DNA of 64,000 nt, taken from contig DASYCK010000041.1 of the NCBI GenBank assembly GCA_036500205.1, forward strand, positions 1 to 64,000. The letters are read 5' to 3'. Positions 54,231 through 64,000 of this stretch are shown piece after piece (positions within the stretch are counted from its first letter, which is position 1; each line of letters opens with the position of its first letter). Under the pieces are notes generated by a model. It was given only the letters and a program-made list of their open reading frames with translations. It was not told where the DNA came from and did not search any database. Position numbers and translations under genes: made by a program. The stretch comes from DASYCK01 sp036500205 (GTDB lineage: Bacteria; Myxococcota_A; Polyangia; Fen-1088).

Positions 54231-54271
54231 CAGAGCGCCAATAGAAATGAACCGGTTACGACGGACTGCAA

Positions 54272-54318
54272 GTCACCCTCGCCCCGCGGAGCGGGGAGAG
54301 GGCCGGGGTGAGGGGTCC
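54272..54318. repeat. REP-like repeat, inverted copy
   Basis: Inverse of the 54048 unit: GTCACCCTCGCCCCGCGGAG, then CGGGGAGAGGGCCGGGGTGA. With it, the 54111 array is bracketed by an inverted pair of about 170 bp spacing. Confidence 0.8.
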
Positions 54319-54343
54319 ACGTCCCGTTCGCCGTCGCGATCGT

Positions 54344-56194
54344 TCACAGCTCTTTCAGCGCTGGCGAGCCAGCCCCCGGGCCGTTCACGCCGTGGAAGCG
54401 GCGCAGGAAGCCCTCGGCGGCGCGCGTGGGATCGATGCGCAGGAAGCGCGCGATCTGCGTGATGAAGCCGCGCACGTAGACGGGGGCGGGGAGCTCGTCG
54501 AAGCGCTCCCCCTCGATGGCGCGCAGGTGCCGTTCGCCGATCTTCGTGCGCTGCGCGACCTCCGACAGCTCGAGCCCCTTCGTCTCGCGGATCTTCTTCA
54601 GCAGCGCGCCGGTGATCTCGGTGCTCGCGTCGATGACCGGGACGCCCGCGCTGTCCCCACCGCGCGCCGGGCTGGGATGGTGGGGCTCGCGCGGGGCCTG
54701 GGCCGCCCAGCGCACGGCGCGGACCAGCTCGCCTTCCGGCAGCGACAGGTCGTACAGGCGGCGCCGCTCGGGCGCGAACAGCGTGTCGTGCGCGGCGTTG
54801 GCGCGCGCGTGCAGGGCGGCCAGCTCGGCGTCGTCATACAGCCCGAAGATGGCGGGCGAGCCGCTGGCGTAGATCTCCTTCATCGATCGGTAGGCACGGC
54901 GCACCTCCTCGTCGCTGACCCCCGGCTGCGTCTCGAGGATCTCGTAGAAAGTCTGGTCCTCTTCCAGGCGCAGCGGCACGCTGGCGGCGGGGCGCTCGGC
55001 CTCGGTCGACAGGATGCGGCGCACGATCCGCTCGATGTTCTTGCAGATCTTCGCCTCGGGGAACTCGGCCATCACGGGGCGGTGGCGACGCGACGCCGCC
55101 GTCACCGTCTCGTCCGCCTCCATGTGCCCCAGGTAGTCGAAGCGGTGCCCCAGGCGCCGGTGGGCGGCCATCGCCATCTGCGTCCCCAGGCGCGTGTCGC
55201 CGAGCGAGCGCGTCTGCGACACCACGAAGCGCGGGTGGTACGTCGCCATCGCCTGCGCCAGCGACGCCACCAGCGCCGAGGCCTTGAGGGAAGGGGTGCG
55301 CGTGGGACCGGAATCGGGGCCCGGCGTTCCCGCCTCCTGCGTGTCGCGATCGACGCGCCCGACGTCCGCGGCGGCCCGGTAGAGATCGAGCGCGCCGGGC
55401 AGCGCCCGACCGACCTGCGCCTGCAGCTTGTCGACGCCGCGTTCGCCACGCACCTTGCGTAGAAAGCCACTCCTCACGAAGCGATAGGTGGCGTCGATCG
55501 ACGGCGGATCCGACAGCGTCACCACGATGGGGGTCTCGGCGCCCAGCCAGACGTCGATGCACAGCGGAAAATCGGCCGGGCCCAGATCGATGACGACCGT
55601 ATCGGCGCCCAGGTCGCGCAGCGCGGCCAGCAGCGGCTTGGCGCCCATCTTCGGTTTGGGGGCGCCGAAGGGCTGCATCTCGCCGGCGATGAGCCGGACG
55701 CCCGCCACGGGCGTGTCGACGGCCAGCTCTTCCAGGCTGGCGACGTGACCTCGCAAGAAGCTCCCCAGCCCGCGAGCGGGGCGGGGCGCGCCCAGCATGT
55801 GGTGCAGGGCCCCACCGGCCGGATCGGCGTCGACGGCGACCACCCGCTTGCCGATCTGGGCGAGGTAGACGGCGATGTTGGCCGCCAGCAAGGATTTTCC
55901 GGCGCCGCCGCGCCCCGAGGCGATCGCGATCAGGTGCGGGGTCGGCTCGTCATCGACGACCGGCGCGAAGGGGCGCTCGACCACGGCGCTCGACTCGAGC
56001 TCGGGGGACGAGGTCGGCTCCTCCTCGATCACCGACGGAGCAGCGGGGGCGGACTCGAGCGGCGCGGGTCGGGAAGGGGCGGGCGCCGCGGCGGGCGAAT
56101 CGCTCTCCGCCGTCGAGACGGGGTCGTCGACCTCGACGTCGACCGACTCGTCGTCGTCCTCGAACTCGTCGGGGAATTCAGGCTTCTCGGTCAT
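54344..56194 (-). CDS. three-domain fusion: ParA/MinD-like ATPase, degenerate J-domain, RodZ-type HTH
   Basis: This roughly 616-aa soluble protein starts with an acidic Pro-rich tail. A P-loop ATPase (Walker A SGRGGAGKS near 93-101, with Arg in place of the signature Lys, then VVAVDADPAGGALHHML and VVIDLGPADF) runs to about residue 390. A J-like helical domain (about 414-485, FYEILETQPGVSDEEVRRAY, ANAAHDTLFAPERRRLYDL) lacks the HPD triad. A C-terminal RodZ-type HTH follows (about 526-590, LLKKIRETKGLELSEVAQRT, KIGERHLRAIEGERFDEL, YVRGFITQIARFL). The fold set suggests a spatial or scaffolding regulator, but the role is unknown. ATG at 56194 is used; a GTG lies three bases upstream. Confidence 0.82.
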   Translation of the reverse strand: MTEKPEFPDEFEDDDESVDVEVDDPVSTAESDSPAAAPAPSRPAPLESAPAAPSVIEEEPTSSPELESSAVVERPFAPVVDDEPTPHLIAIASGRGGAGKSLLAANIAVYLAQIGKRVVAVDADPAGGALHHMLGAPRPARGLGSFLRGHVASLEELAVDTPVAGVRLIAGEMQPFGAPKPKMGAKPLLAALRDLGADTVVIDLGPADFPLCIDVWLGAETPIVVTLSDPPSIDATYRFVRSGFLRKVRGERGVDKLQAQVGRALPGALDLYRAAADVGRVDRDTQEAGTPGPDSGPTRTPSLKASALVASLAQAMATYHPRFVVSQTRSLGDTRLGTQMAMAAHRRLGHRFDYLGHMEADETVTAASRRHRPVMAEFPEAKICKNIERIVRRILSTEAERPAASVPLRLEEDQTFYEILETQPGVSDEEVRRAYRSMKEIYASGSPAIFGLYDDAELAALHARANAAHDTLFAPERRRLYDLSLPEGELVRAVRWAAQAPREPHHPSPARGGDSAGVPVIDASTEITGALLKKIRETKGLELSEVAQRTKIGERHLRAIEGERFDELPAPVYVRGFITQIARFLRIDPTRAAEGFLRRFHGVNGPGAGSPALKEL

Positions 56195-56222
56195 CACAGG
56201 CGCGCGGTGGTTGACGTCGCCG

Positions 56223-56837
56223 TCATTCGTCTTTGAGCTCGACGTTCCAGTACGACGCGTCCGCCACGCCGAGGAAGGGCAACCACTCGCGATAGCGAAC
56301 CTTGCCCGAGTGGGCCCGGAAGGTGGGCGTCCAGCGCGGGCGCACCGGCTGCTTCAGCAGGACCAGGCCAGCCTGCAGGGGCGTCCGCGCCCCCTTCGAC
56401 AGGTTGCATTCGATGCAGCAGCAGACGACGTTCTCCCAGGTGGTGCGTCCCCCCTGGGCGCGCGGAACGACGTGGTCCAGGTTCAGGTCGACGCGCGGCA
56501 GCTCACGCCCGCAGTACTGGCACATGTTGCCGTCGCGCAGATAGATGTTGTAGCGCGAGAACCGCACCTTGGTGCGCGGCATGCGATCGTAGACCTGCAG
56601 GATGATCACGCGCGGCACCAGGATCGATCGGCTGACCGTGTGCACGAAGTCAGAGCCGGTCTTCTCGTCGCCCACCTCGGCCGAGAGCTGGGTCCAGCTC
56701 TCGAAGTCGAAGGTGCGGAACTGCTGGTCGATGACCCGCGCCACGCCGAGATAGAGCAACGTGAACGCCCGCTTGACGTTCGTGACGTGAATCGGCTGGT
56801 AATGTCGGTTGAGGACCAGAACCGCGGCGTTGGTCAT
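56223..56837 (-). CDS. HNH endonuclease family protein
   Basis: This roughly 204-aa protein has an N-terminal block (AVLVLNRHYQPIHVTNVKRA) common to a widespread HNH subfamily. It also has a zinc-linked HNH core (MCQYCGRELP, LNLDHVVPRAQGG, WENVVCCCIECNLSKGARTP). The CxxC pairs and the LDHV-P box match HNH_5-type nucleases. No phage or toxin context is present. ATG at 56837 is used; a GTG lies six bases upstream. It lies 28 bp upstream of the ParA-J-RodZ fusion gene and may be co-transcribed with it. Confidence 0.85.
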   Translation of the reverse strand: MTNAAVLVLNRHYQPIHVTNVKRAFTLLYLGVARVIDQQFRTFDFESWTQLSAEVGDEKTGSDFVHTVSRSILVPRVIILQVYDRMPRTKVRFSRYNIYLRDGNMCQYCGRELPRVDLNLDHVVPRAQGGRTTWENVVCCCIECNLSKGARTPLQAGLVLLKQPVRPRWTPTFRAHSGKVRYREWLPFLGVADASYWNVELKDE

Positions 56838-57011
56838 GGGCACGCTTTCGAACCGGAGCCTTCAATCTAGCAGAGCGCGCCGGGGGAGCAAAGAACGCCG
56901 CGTAGCACCCGCCGCCGACGCGCGCCCGCCGTCGAATCGGTGACGGCTTCGTGTCGATGGCGCGACACGGCGCGGTCCAGGCCCGAAAGAGCCTGATAGA
57001 CTGGGGGCGCC

Positions 57012-59303
57012 GTGCGAATTCAGCAACTTGCGCTCCTGGTCGTCGCGATCGTCAGCTGCGCGATCGGCGGCTCCGTGCTGCTGCGCGACCCGCGGCGGCG
57101 CGCCCACGTGCTGTTCGCCACGTTCACGTTCAATATTTCGCTGTACTGTCTGCTGGCGTTCCTGGCCAAGGGCGTGTCGTCGGCGTTCTTGCAGTGGACG
57201 TCGTTCGTGATCGCCGTGTCGCTGCCGGCCACGGCGCAGCGGTTCTTCCAGGCGTTCCTGGGTGATGACGCCGGGCCCCCGCCGCTGTCGCGCGCCACCG
57301 TGGTGCTGGCGGCGCTCGCCTACGGCGCGTTGCTTTTCTCGCGCTTCATCGAGCCGCTGCACGAGACGTTCTGGTTCCGCGCGGCCTTCACGGCGTACGT
57401 GTTCGCGGGGCTGTACCTGTCGGTCTTCTACCTGTACCGGCGCTACCGGAACACCCCCTCGAAGGTCGAGAAGAAGCGGCTGCTGTATCTGGTGGTGGGC
57501 GGGGTCACCACCGTCACCGCCAGCCTGCTCGAGACCATCCCCAACGCGCTGGCTCTCGGGAACCTGCTGGTGATCGTCTACCTGTACTTCCTGTCGCAGA
57601 ACCTCATCCGTTACCGCCTGCTCGACCTCAACGAGCTGCTGGGGCGGATGCTGGTGCTGGGGACCTTGGTCTTCATCCTCACGCTGATCTACGGGGTGCT
57701 GGTGCGCTGGGTGCAGCCCGACGAGAGCGGGCTGTTCTTCTTCAACACCCTCATCGCCTCGACCGCCATCGTCATCATGGTCGAGCCGTTGCGGGGGCGG
57801 GTGGAGGGGACGATCAACCGCTGGATGTTCCAGGAAAAGTACGAGCTGCTGCGCCGGATCGAGATGCTGCGCTCGGAGCTGGCGAACGTCATCGACGTGC
57901 GGGTGCTGGTGCCGCGCGTGCTGGCGGCGCTGGAGGACTCGCGCCGCATCACGCACGCGTCGGTGTACTTCGTCGACCTGGACGGCTCGGGCTTCGAGCT
58001 GGAGGGGCACGTGGGGCCGAAGCCCGAGACCCGCTTCGACGCCGTCACGCACCGCGCGTTCTTCGAGCGGATGCGGCGCGCCGGGACGATCTCGCTGGAG
58101 GGGCTCGAGCGCGAGCTGGCGGCGCGACGCACGGTCTCGAGCGACGAGAAGGAGAGCCTGCAGCTGATGATGCGCACGCTCGAGCAGATGAACGGCTCGG
58201 TGGCGCTGGGCATCACCGGCGAGGATCAGCTGCTGGGGGCGCTGGTGCTGCGCGACGAGCGTCTGCGCGAGGCCTACTCGTCGGAGGAGATCGAGCTGTT
58301 CCGCGGGGTGGCGCTGTCGATCGGCGTGACGCTGCAGAACTCGCAGGTCTACGAGCGGATGAAGGAGCGCGATCGTCTGGCGGCCCTGGGGCAGATGGCG
58401 GCCGGTCTGGCGCACGAGATCCGCAACCCGCTGGGGGCCATCAAGGGCGCCGCGCAGTTCCTGCAGCCGACGGCGAACGGTCACGGCGGCGTCGACGCGG
58501 CGGGGACGAAGGAGTTCCTCAACATCATCGTCGAGGAGGTGAACCGCCTCAACAACATCGTGTCGCAGTTCCTCGACTACGCGCGCCCCTACCGCGGCGA
58601 GCAGGAGCCGCTGGAGGTGAACGACGTCGTTCGCAAGACGCTGCAGCTGCTGGGCAAGGAGAGCGAAGGGAAGGGGATCGACGTGGTGCCGAGCCTGGTC
58701 GACGGGCTGCCGCCCGCGCGCGCCGACGCCGAGCAGCTCGTGCAGGTGTTCCTGAACCTGTCCTTGAACGCCCTGCAGGCCATGCCCGAGGGGGGGCGGC
58801 TGTTCGTGTCGACGTCGATCCGGCGGGCCACGCGCCGGGGCGCGGCGGCCGCGTTCCTCGAGGTTCGCTTCCGCGACACCGGCGTGGGGATTCCGCCGGG
58901 CGACCTGCGCAACCTGTTCATCCCGTTCTTCACCACCAAGGAGAAGGGGACGGGGCTGGGGCTGCCCATCAGCCAGCGCATCATCGAGAACCACGGCGGC
59001 ACCATCGAGGTGCGCTCGCAGGCCGGGATGGGGGCGACGTTCACGGTGCTGCTGCCGGTCGAATCCGACGCCTATTCGGCCTACATCGAGAAGAAGCCGG
59101 CCGTGCCGGCGCTGCCGCGTCCGGTCTGGTCGTTGCCGGGGCCGGCCACGCCGCCGCCCATCCCGGTGGGTCTCCGCCCGGCGGTGCCTACCCCCAGCAC
59201 GATGGGCAGCGACGTCACGCCGCCGCCGCTCAGCACGCGGCCCGCGGCGCTGCCCGGCGTGAAGACGCCGCCCCCCACCGTGCTGTCCGCGCCCAAGCGA
59301 TAG
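57012..59303 (+). CDS. membrane-bound histidine kinase (7TM-like, GAF), NtrB-like
   Basis: This 763-aa kinase starts at GTG. About seven hydrophobic helices fill the first 260 residues. A GAF-like domain (about 290-440) precedes the HisKA region with His468 (AAGLAHEIRNPLGAIKGAAQ). The ATPase core follows (VQVFLNLSLNALQAMPEGG, RDTGVGIPPGD, GTGLGLPISQRIIENHGGTI). A Pro-rich tail of about 75 residues closes it. The downstream gene encodes a sigma54 response regulator, so they form a pair. The NtrB-like label refers to architecture, not to a nitrogen role. Confidence 0.9.
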   Translation: MRIQQLALLVVAIVSCAIGGSVLLRDPRRRAHVLFATFTFNISLYCLLAFLAKGVSSAFLQWTSFVIAVSLPATAQRFFQAFLGDDAGPPPLSRATVVLAALAYGALLFSRFIEPLHETFWFRAAFTAYVFAGLYLSVFYLYRRYRNTPSKVEKKRLLYLVVGGVTTVTASLLETIPNALALGNLLVIVYLYFLSQNLIRYRLLDLNELLGRMLVLGTLVFILTLIYGVLVRWVQPDESGLFFFNTLIASTAIVIMVEPLRGRVEGTINRWMFQEKYELLRRIEMLRSELANVIDVRVLVPRVLAALEDSRRITHASVYFVDLDGSGFELEGHVGPKPETRFDAVTHRAFFERMRRAGTISLEGLERELAARRTVSSDEKESLQLMMRTLEQMNGSVALGITGEDQLLGALVLRDERLREAYSSEEIELFRGVALSIGVTLQNSQVYERMKERDRLAALGQMAAGLAHEIRNPLGAIKGAAQFLQPTANGHGGVDAAGTKEFLNIIVEEVNRLNNIVSQFLDYARPYRGEQEPLEVNDVVRKTLQLLGKESEGKGIDVVPSLVDGLPPARADAEQLVQVFLNLSLNALQAMPEGGRLFVSTSIRRATRRGAAAAFLEVRFRDTGVGIPPGDLRNLFIPFFTTKEKGTGLGLPISQRIIENHGGTIEVRSQAGMGATFTVLLPVESDAYSAYIEKKPAVPALPRPVWSLPGPATPPPIPVGLRPAVPTPSTMGSDVTPPPLSTRPAALPGVKTPPPTVLSAPKR

Positions 59304-59330
59304 CCTCCCTTTCCGAGTAGAGTCATCGCC

Positions 59331-60854
<1,524 letters not shown>

Positions 60855-60867
60855 GGGGCGGAGGCCG

Positions 60868-61758
60868 TCAGTCCTTGTCCAGCCCCATGATCAGCGCATA
60901 CACGTCGCGGCGGGGGCGGGCGGCGAGGGGGGTGAGCTGGTCGGCGGTGTCGCGGGCCGAGGCCCCCGCCGCCAGCAGGCTCTTCGCCTCCTCGCGGATC
61001 TCGTCGTCGGTCCAGGGCTCGCTGGCGAACTCGGCGCCCGCCACGACCAGCGTTATCTCGCCGAGCGGACGCTGTTCGCGGTAACGCTCCGCCAGCGCGC
61101 CCAGGGTGTCGCGCACGAACTCCTCGTGCGTCTTCGTCAGCTCGCGCGCCACGCAGGCCTGGCGCGCGGGCCCCAGCACATCGGCCAGATCGGCGAGCGT
61201 CTCACCGGTGCGCATCGGCGACTCATAGAACAGCAGGGTGAACGGCTGGCCGCGCACCGACTCGAACAGGCGCCGCCGCGGTCCCCGCTTGCGCGGCGGA
61301 AAACCGAGAAAAGCGAAGCGGTCGGGCGACAGCCCCGAGCCGACCAGGGCCGCCAGGATCGCCGAGGGGCCCGGGATCGGCTCGACCCGCAGGCCGGCCG
61401 CCGCCACGGCGGCCACCACCCGGAACCCCGGATCCGACACCAGCGGCGTCCCCGCCTCCGAGACGAGGGCCACGTTCCGCCCGGCGGCGACCCAGGCGAC
61501 CGCCTCCGCCGCCCGGTCGCTCTCGTTGCCGTCGAAGCAGGACACGATGGTCCTCGTCCCCGCCGCCAGACCGGCCTCCATCAGCAGCCGCCGGGCGCTG
61601 CGGGTGTCTTCCGCCAGCAGCACCTCGGCGTCGGCCAGCGCCGCGCGGGCGCGCGGCGACAGATCGGCGGGGTTGCCGAGGGGCGTGGCGATCACGCACA
61701 GCCGCCCCTCCGTCTTTCCTGGGGGGTTGGCTGGCCGGCCGGCGTCTGGACCCGTCAT
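60868..61758 (-). CDS. rsmI: 16S rRNA (cytidine(1402)-2'-O)-methyltransferase RsmI
   Basis: This 296-aa SAM-dependent tetrapyrrole-methylase-fold enzyme modifies C1402 of 16S rRNA. The family motifs are intact: IATPLGNPADLSPRA, LLAEDTRSARRLL, SEAGTPLVSDPGFRVV, EPIPGPSAILAAL, FLGFPPRKRG and VARELTKTHEE. ATG at 61758 is chosen over an open frame starting at 61815. It converges on the response-regulator gene and is divergent from the S41 protease gene. Confidence 0.95.
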   Translation of the reverse strand: MTGPDAGRPANPPGKTEGRLCVIATPLGNPADLSPRARAALADAEVLLAEDTRSARRLLMEAGLAAGTRTIVSCFDGNESDRAAEAVAWVAAGRNVALVSEAGTPLVSDPGFRVVAAVAAAGLRVEPIPGPSAILAALVGSGLSPDRFAFLGFPPRKRGPRRRLFESVRGQPFTLLFYESPMRTGETLADLADVLGPARQACVARELTKTHEEFVRDTLGALAERYREQRPLGEITLVVAGAEFASEPWTDDEIREEAKSLLAAGASARDTADQLTPLAARPRRDVYALIMGLDKD

Positions 61759-61916
61759 GCGAACGCGCCAGTATATTCGAGGCCGCCGTAAAACCCGTGC
61801 GCGGAAGGCCCCCACTCGGTATCATTGGAAGTTTCCACACTATGGATTTCCTCGACGGTCCGCCTCGTTCCTCTCCCCCCACGTCCTTTTCTCCCTCTTC
61901 ATCCCCGGAGTCGCGC

Positions 61917-64000
61917 ATGCGCCGGTTCAGCAAGGTTCTGATTTTCCTGGCGGCCTGCTGTGCGGCGCTGGTGCTCACCATCCGGCACGGGGGCGATGGC
62001 TTGCATGTGGGCGCCGACACGAACCTGCGCGCCGCCACCCGCGTCGGGGCCAGCAAGTACGACCTGTCGCAGCTCCCCATCTTCTCGAAGACGCTGTTCT
62101 ACGTGCGTGAGAACTACTTCGACAAGAACCGCCTCGATCCCAAGCGGATGCTGGTGGGCGCGCTCGACTTCGTGCAGCGAGACGTCCCCGAGATCTTGAT
62201 CGACCGCTGGCCCGAGCGGGACCCCAAGCAGGTGACCGTGAAGGTGAACGGCCAGCAGCGCGTCTTCTCGATCGAGAAGGTGGACGCCCCGTGGAGCCTG
62301 CGCACGACGTTGATGGATATCTTCCGCTTCGTGCAGCCGAACCTGCAGCCGGTCCCCGAGAAGGAAGAGGCGCGGCGGCTGGTCGAGATCGAGATGGCCG
62401 CCACGAACGGCATGCTCTACACGCTCGATCCGCACTCGGTGCTGCTGGACGTCGAGACCTACAAGGACATGCGGGCGCAGACCCAGGGGAAGTTCGGCGG
62501 GCTCGGCATCGTCATCGAGATGGACAAGAAAAACCGCATCACCGTGAAGCGCCCCATGCCCGACACACCCGCCATTCGCGTGGGCCTGAAGGCCAAGGAT
62601 CACATCGTCCGCATCAACAACGAATCGACGATGAACATGACCTTGAACGAGGCGGTGGAGCGGCTGCGTGGTGACGTCGACACCAACGTCGACGTCTACA
62701 TCGAGCGGGACGGCCTGACCGGGTCGAAGAAGTTCACCATCACGCGCGCCTCGATCCGCCCGCCGGCCATCGATCCGGCGCCGCGGGTGCTGGCGGTGCC
62801 GGCGGCACCCGGCCAGGTGGCGGCGAAGGTCGGCTACTTCCACATGCAGCACTTCTCCGCAAACAGCGCCAGCGATCTCGCCGACGCGCTGTCGATGTTC
62901 GAGAAGGAGCACGTGCGCGGCATCATCATGGACCTGCGGGGGAACCCGGGCGGGCTGTACGAGCAGGCCCAGAAGGTGTCGGACGCCTTCATCAAGAGTG
63001 GCACGCTCGTCTCGATGGTCGGGGTGGGGGGCGCGCAGCGGAAAGACGAGACGGCCACCGACAGCGGCCACGAGCCCAACGTCCCGGTCGCCGTGCTGGT
63101 CAACCAGAACTCGGCCAGCGCCAGCGAGATCGTGGCGGGCGCGCTGAAGAACCTCGATCGCGGCGTGATCGTCGGCGAAGGGACGTTCGGCAAGGGCTCG
63201 GTGCAGGTGCTGTTCGACATCCAGTCGCCCGTCCCGTTCGGCGACAAGTCCGAGGACGACAAGCTGGGCCTGAAGCTGACGACGGCGCAGTACCTGACGC
63301 CGGGCGACGTGTCGATCCAGGGGGTGGGCGTCATCCCCGACATCGAGACCGTTCCGTTGGTGGTGCAGAAGGAGGGCGAGCGGTCGTGGATCAGGCTGCA
63401 GTCCTCCGCGCACAAGCGCCGCGAGGCCGACTACGAGTGGCACCTCGAGCATCCGAGTGTGCGTCGGGGGGAGAAGCCGATGGACACCGTGTCGTACCTG
63501 CTGGCGCCCAAGACCGGCGACAAGAAGCACCCCCACGACGACGACGAGGCGATGGCCGACGAGGATGACGACGACGCCAGCGCCGACGACGACGCCGAGA
63601 CCAAGACCGACTTCTTGATGGAGTTCGCGCGTGATTTCCTCGCTCAGGCCAAGGGGGTGCGCCGTCACGAGTTGCTGGCGGCCGCCAAGCCGTTCCTCGA
63701 CAAGGTTCGTGCCACCGAGGACAAGCGGGTCGAGCAGGCGCTGGAGAAGCTGGGCGTCGACTGGTCCGCGGCGCCGGTCTCGGCGGTGGCCCCGCAGCTG
63801 GAGCTGTCGCTGGCAGCCGAGAAGTACGACGGCAAGGTGGCGGCGGGCAACAACGTGAAGATTCGCGGCGTGGTGAAGAACAGCGGCAGCGGGGTGGCCT
63901 ATCGCGTGCGCGCGTCGCTGGAGAGCGACAGCCCGGTGTTCGACGAGAACGAGATGGTCTTCGGCAAGATCGGCCCCGGCGAATCGAAGAGCTACGAGCT
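61917..64000 (+). CDS. S41 (C-terminal-processing) protease, cut by the window edge
   Basis: At least 694 codons read open to the right edge. An N-terminal membrane anchor (VLIFLAACCAALVLTI) precedes a PDZ domain (about residues 175-265, GLGIVIEMDKKNRITVKRPM) and an S41 core. The core holds the serine in NQNSASASEIVAGAL and the lysine in GTFGKGSVQV. An Asp-rich insert (about 535-565) separates this from a C-terminal beta domain that begins near residue 620 and is still incomplete. CTP-family members process periplasmic substrates. ATG at 61917 has GGAG upstream; ATG at 61842 is a longer alternative. The C-terminal extension is unusual for CTPs. Confidence 0.9.
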   Translation, partial: MRRFSKVLIFLAACCAALVLTIRHGGDGLHVGADTNLRAATRVGASKYDLSQLPIFSKTLFYVRENYFDKNRLDPKRMLVGALDFVQRDVPEILIDRWPERDPKQVTVKVNGQQRVFSIEKVDAPWSLRTTLMDIFRFVQPNLQPVPEKEEARRLVEIEMAATNGMLYTLDPHSVLLDVETYKDMRAQTQGKFGGLGIVIEMDKKNRITVKRPMPDTPAIRVGLKAKDHIVRINNESTMNMTLNEAVERLRGDVDTNVDVYIERDGLTGSKKFTITRASIRPPAIDPAPRVLAVPAAPGQVAAKVGYFHMQHFSANSASDLADALSMFEKEHVRGIIMDLRGNPGGLYEQAQKVSDAFIKSGTLVSMVGVGGAQRKDETATDSGHEPNVPVAVLVNQNSASASEIVAGALKNLDRGVIVGEGTFGKGSVQVLFDIQSPVPFGDKSEDDKLGLKLTTAQYLTPGDVSIQGVGVIPDIETVPLVVQKEGERSWIRLQSSAHKRREADYEWHLEHPSVRRGEKPMDTVSYLLAPKTGDKKHPHDDDEAMADEDDDDASADDDAETKTDFLMEFARDFLAQAKGVRRHELLAAAKPFLDKVRATEDKRVEQALEKLGVDWSAAPVSAVAPQLELSLAAEKYDGKVAAGNNVKIRGVVKNSGSGVAYRVRASLESDSPVFDENEMVFGKIGPGESKSYE

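Larger units (their letters stand above)
54031..54343. other. gene-free repeat-filled spacer
   Basis: The spacer after the DprE2-like gene contains only repeats: REP-like units at 54048-54106 and 54272-54318 (inverted) and three tandem units between them. A short reading frame through it repeats AERDSSAGP and is a by-product of the DNA repeat. The end of the converging ParA-J-RodZ fusion gene lies at 54344. Confidence 0.7.

Noticed and set aside
54038..54244. 68-aa open frame with AERDSSAGP repeats
   Set aside because: It is the translation of the 33-bp DNA repeat; no start signal or family support.

Overview
The window is very GC-rich and densely coded. Glycine-rich (GTGG-type) secreted proteins, a Cys-rich surface protein ending in a MYXO-CTERM-like tail (17424-19103) and many small lipoproteins point to a myxobacterium-like member of the Myxococcota. 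This is inferred from gene style; there is no rRNA in the window. A flagellar locus in such a genome fits one of the flagellated lineages rather than a gliding-only one. No tRNA, rRNA, CRISPR array, insertion sequence or prophage was found.

Region 1 (1-5063, minus strand) reads lipoprotein, outer-membrane porin, sulfate-binding protein, CysT, CysW. It is a probable sulfate-uptake operon behind one AT-rich promoter. Region 2 (5226-11390) carries housekeeping genes: mutL-miaA, a TPR membrane protein, a glycine-rich lipoprotein, accA and a DUF1415 gene. An intergenic array of five 20-bp GATC-rich repeats separates it from a type III secretion export-gate gene (sctV, 11803-13818) that has no other secretion genes beside it. 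Region 3 (13917-28788) is mixed: thyX, DoxX, envelope proteins, a penicillin-binding carboxypeptidase, a DUF1624 acyltransferase, two futalosine-pathway menaquinone genes (mqnD, mqnB), a peroxiredoxin, and a tightly overlapping lipoprotein / beta-barrel / cupredoxin trio.

Region 4 (28793-50314) is the motility block. It opens with a tandem HD / HD-GYP protein, slyX, a broken lipoprotein gene with three single-base frameshifts and a Cys-rich lipoprotein. A MinD-like ATPase fused to PilZ is divergent from a sigma54 activator that lacks a receiver domain. The activator is translationally coupled to a secreted protein of unknown function. A good sigma54 promoter follows, then flgB-flgC-fliE-fliF-fliG-fliH-fliI-motE-like-fliK-flgD-flgE-flbD-motA-motB. 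FliK is giant (1109 aa), fliJ is missing from its usual place, and fliL/M/N/P/Q/R and flhA/B are not in the window.

Region 5 (50564-64000) holds a PAS histidine kinase, a DprE1/DprE2-like pair, a three-part fusion of ParA/MinD ATPase, HPD-less J-like domain and RodZ-type HTH, an HNH protein, an NtrB/NtrC-like pair, rsmI and an S41 protease cut by the window edge. Gene-free gaps hold recurrent GC-rich multi-hairpin elements, nearly all with 3-nt loops, and REP-like repeats.
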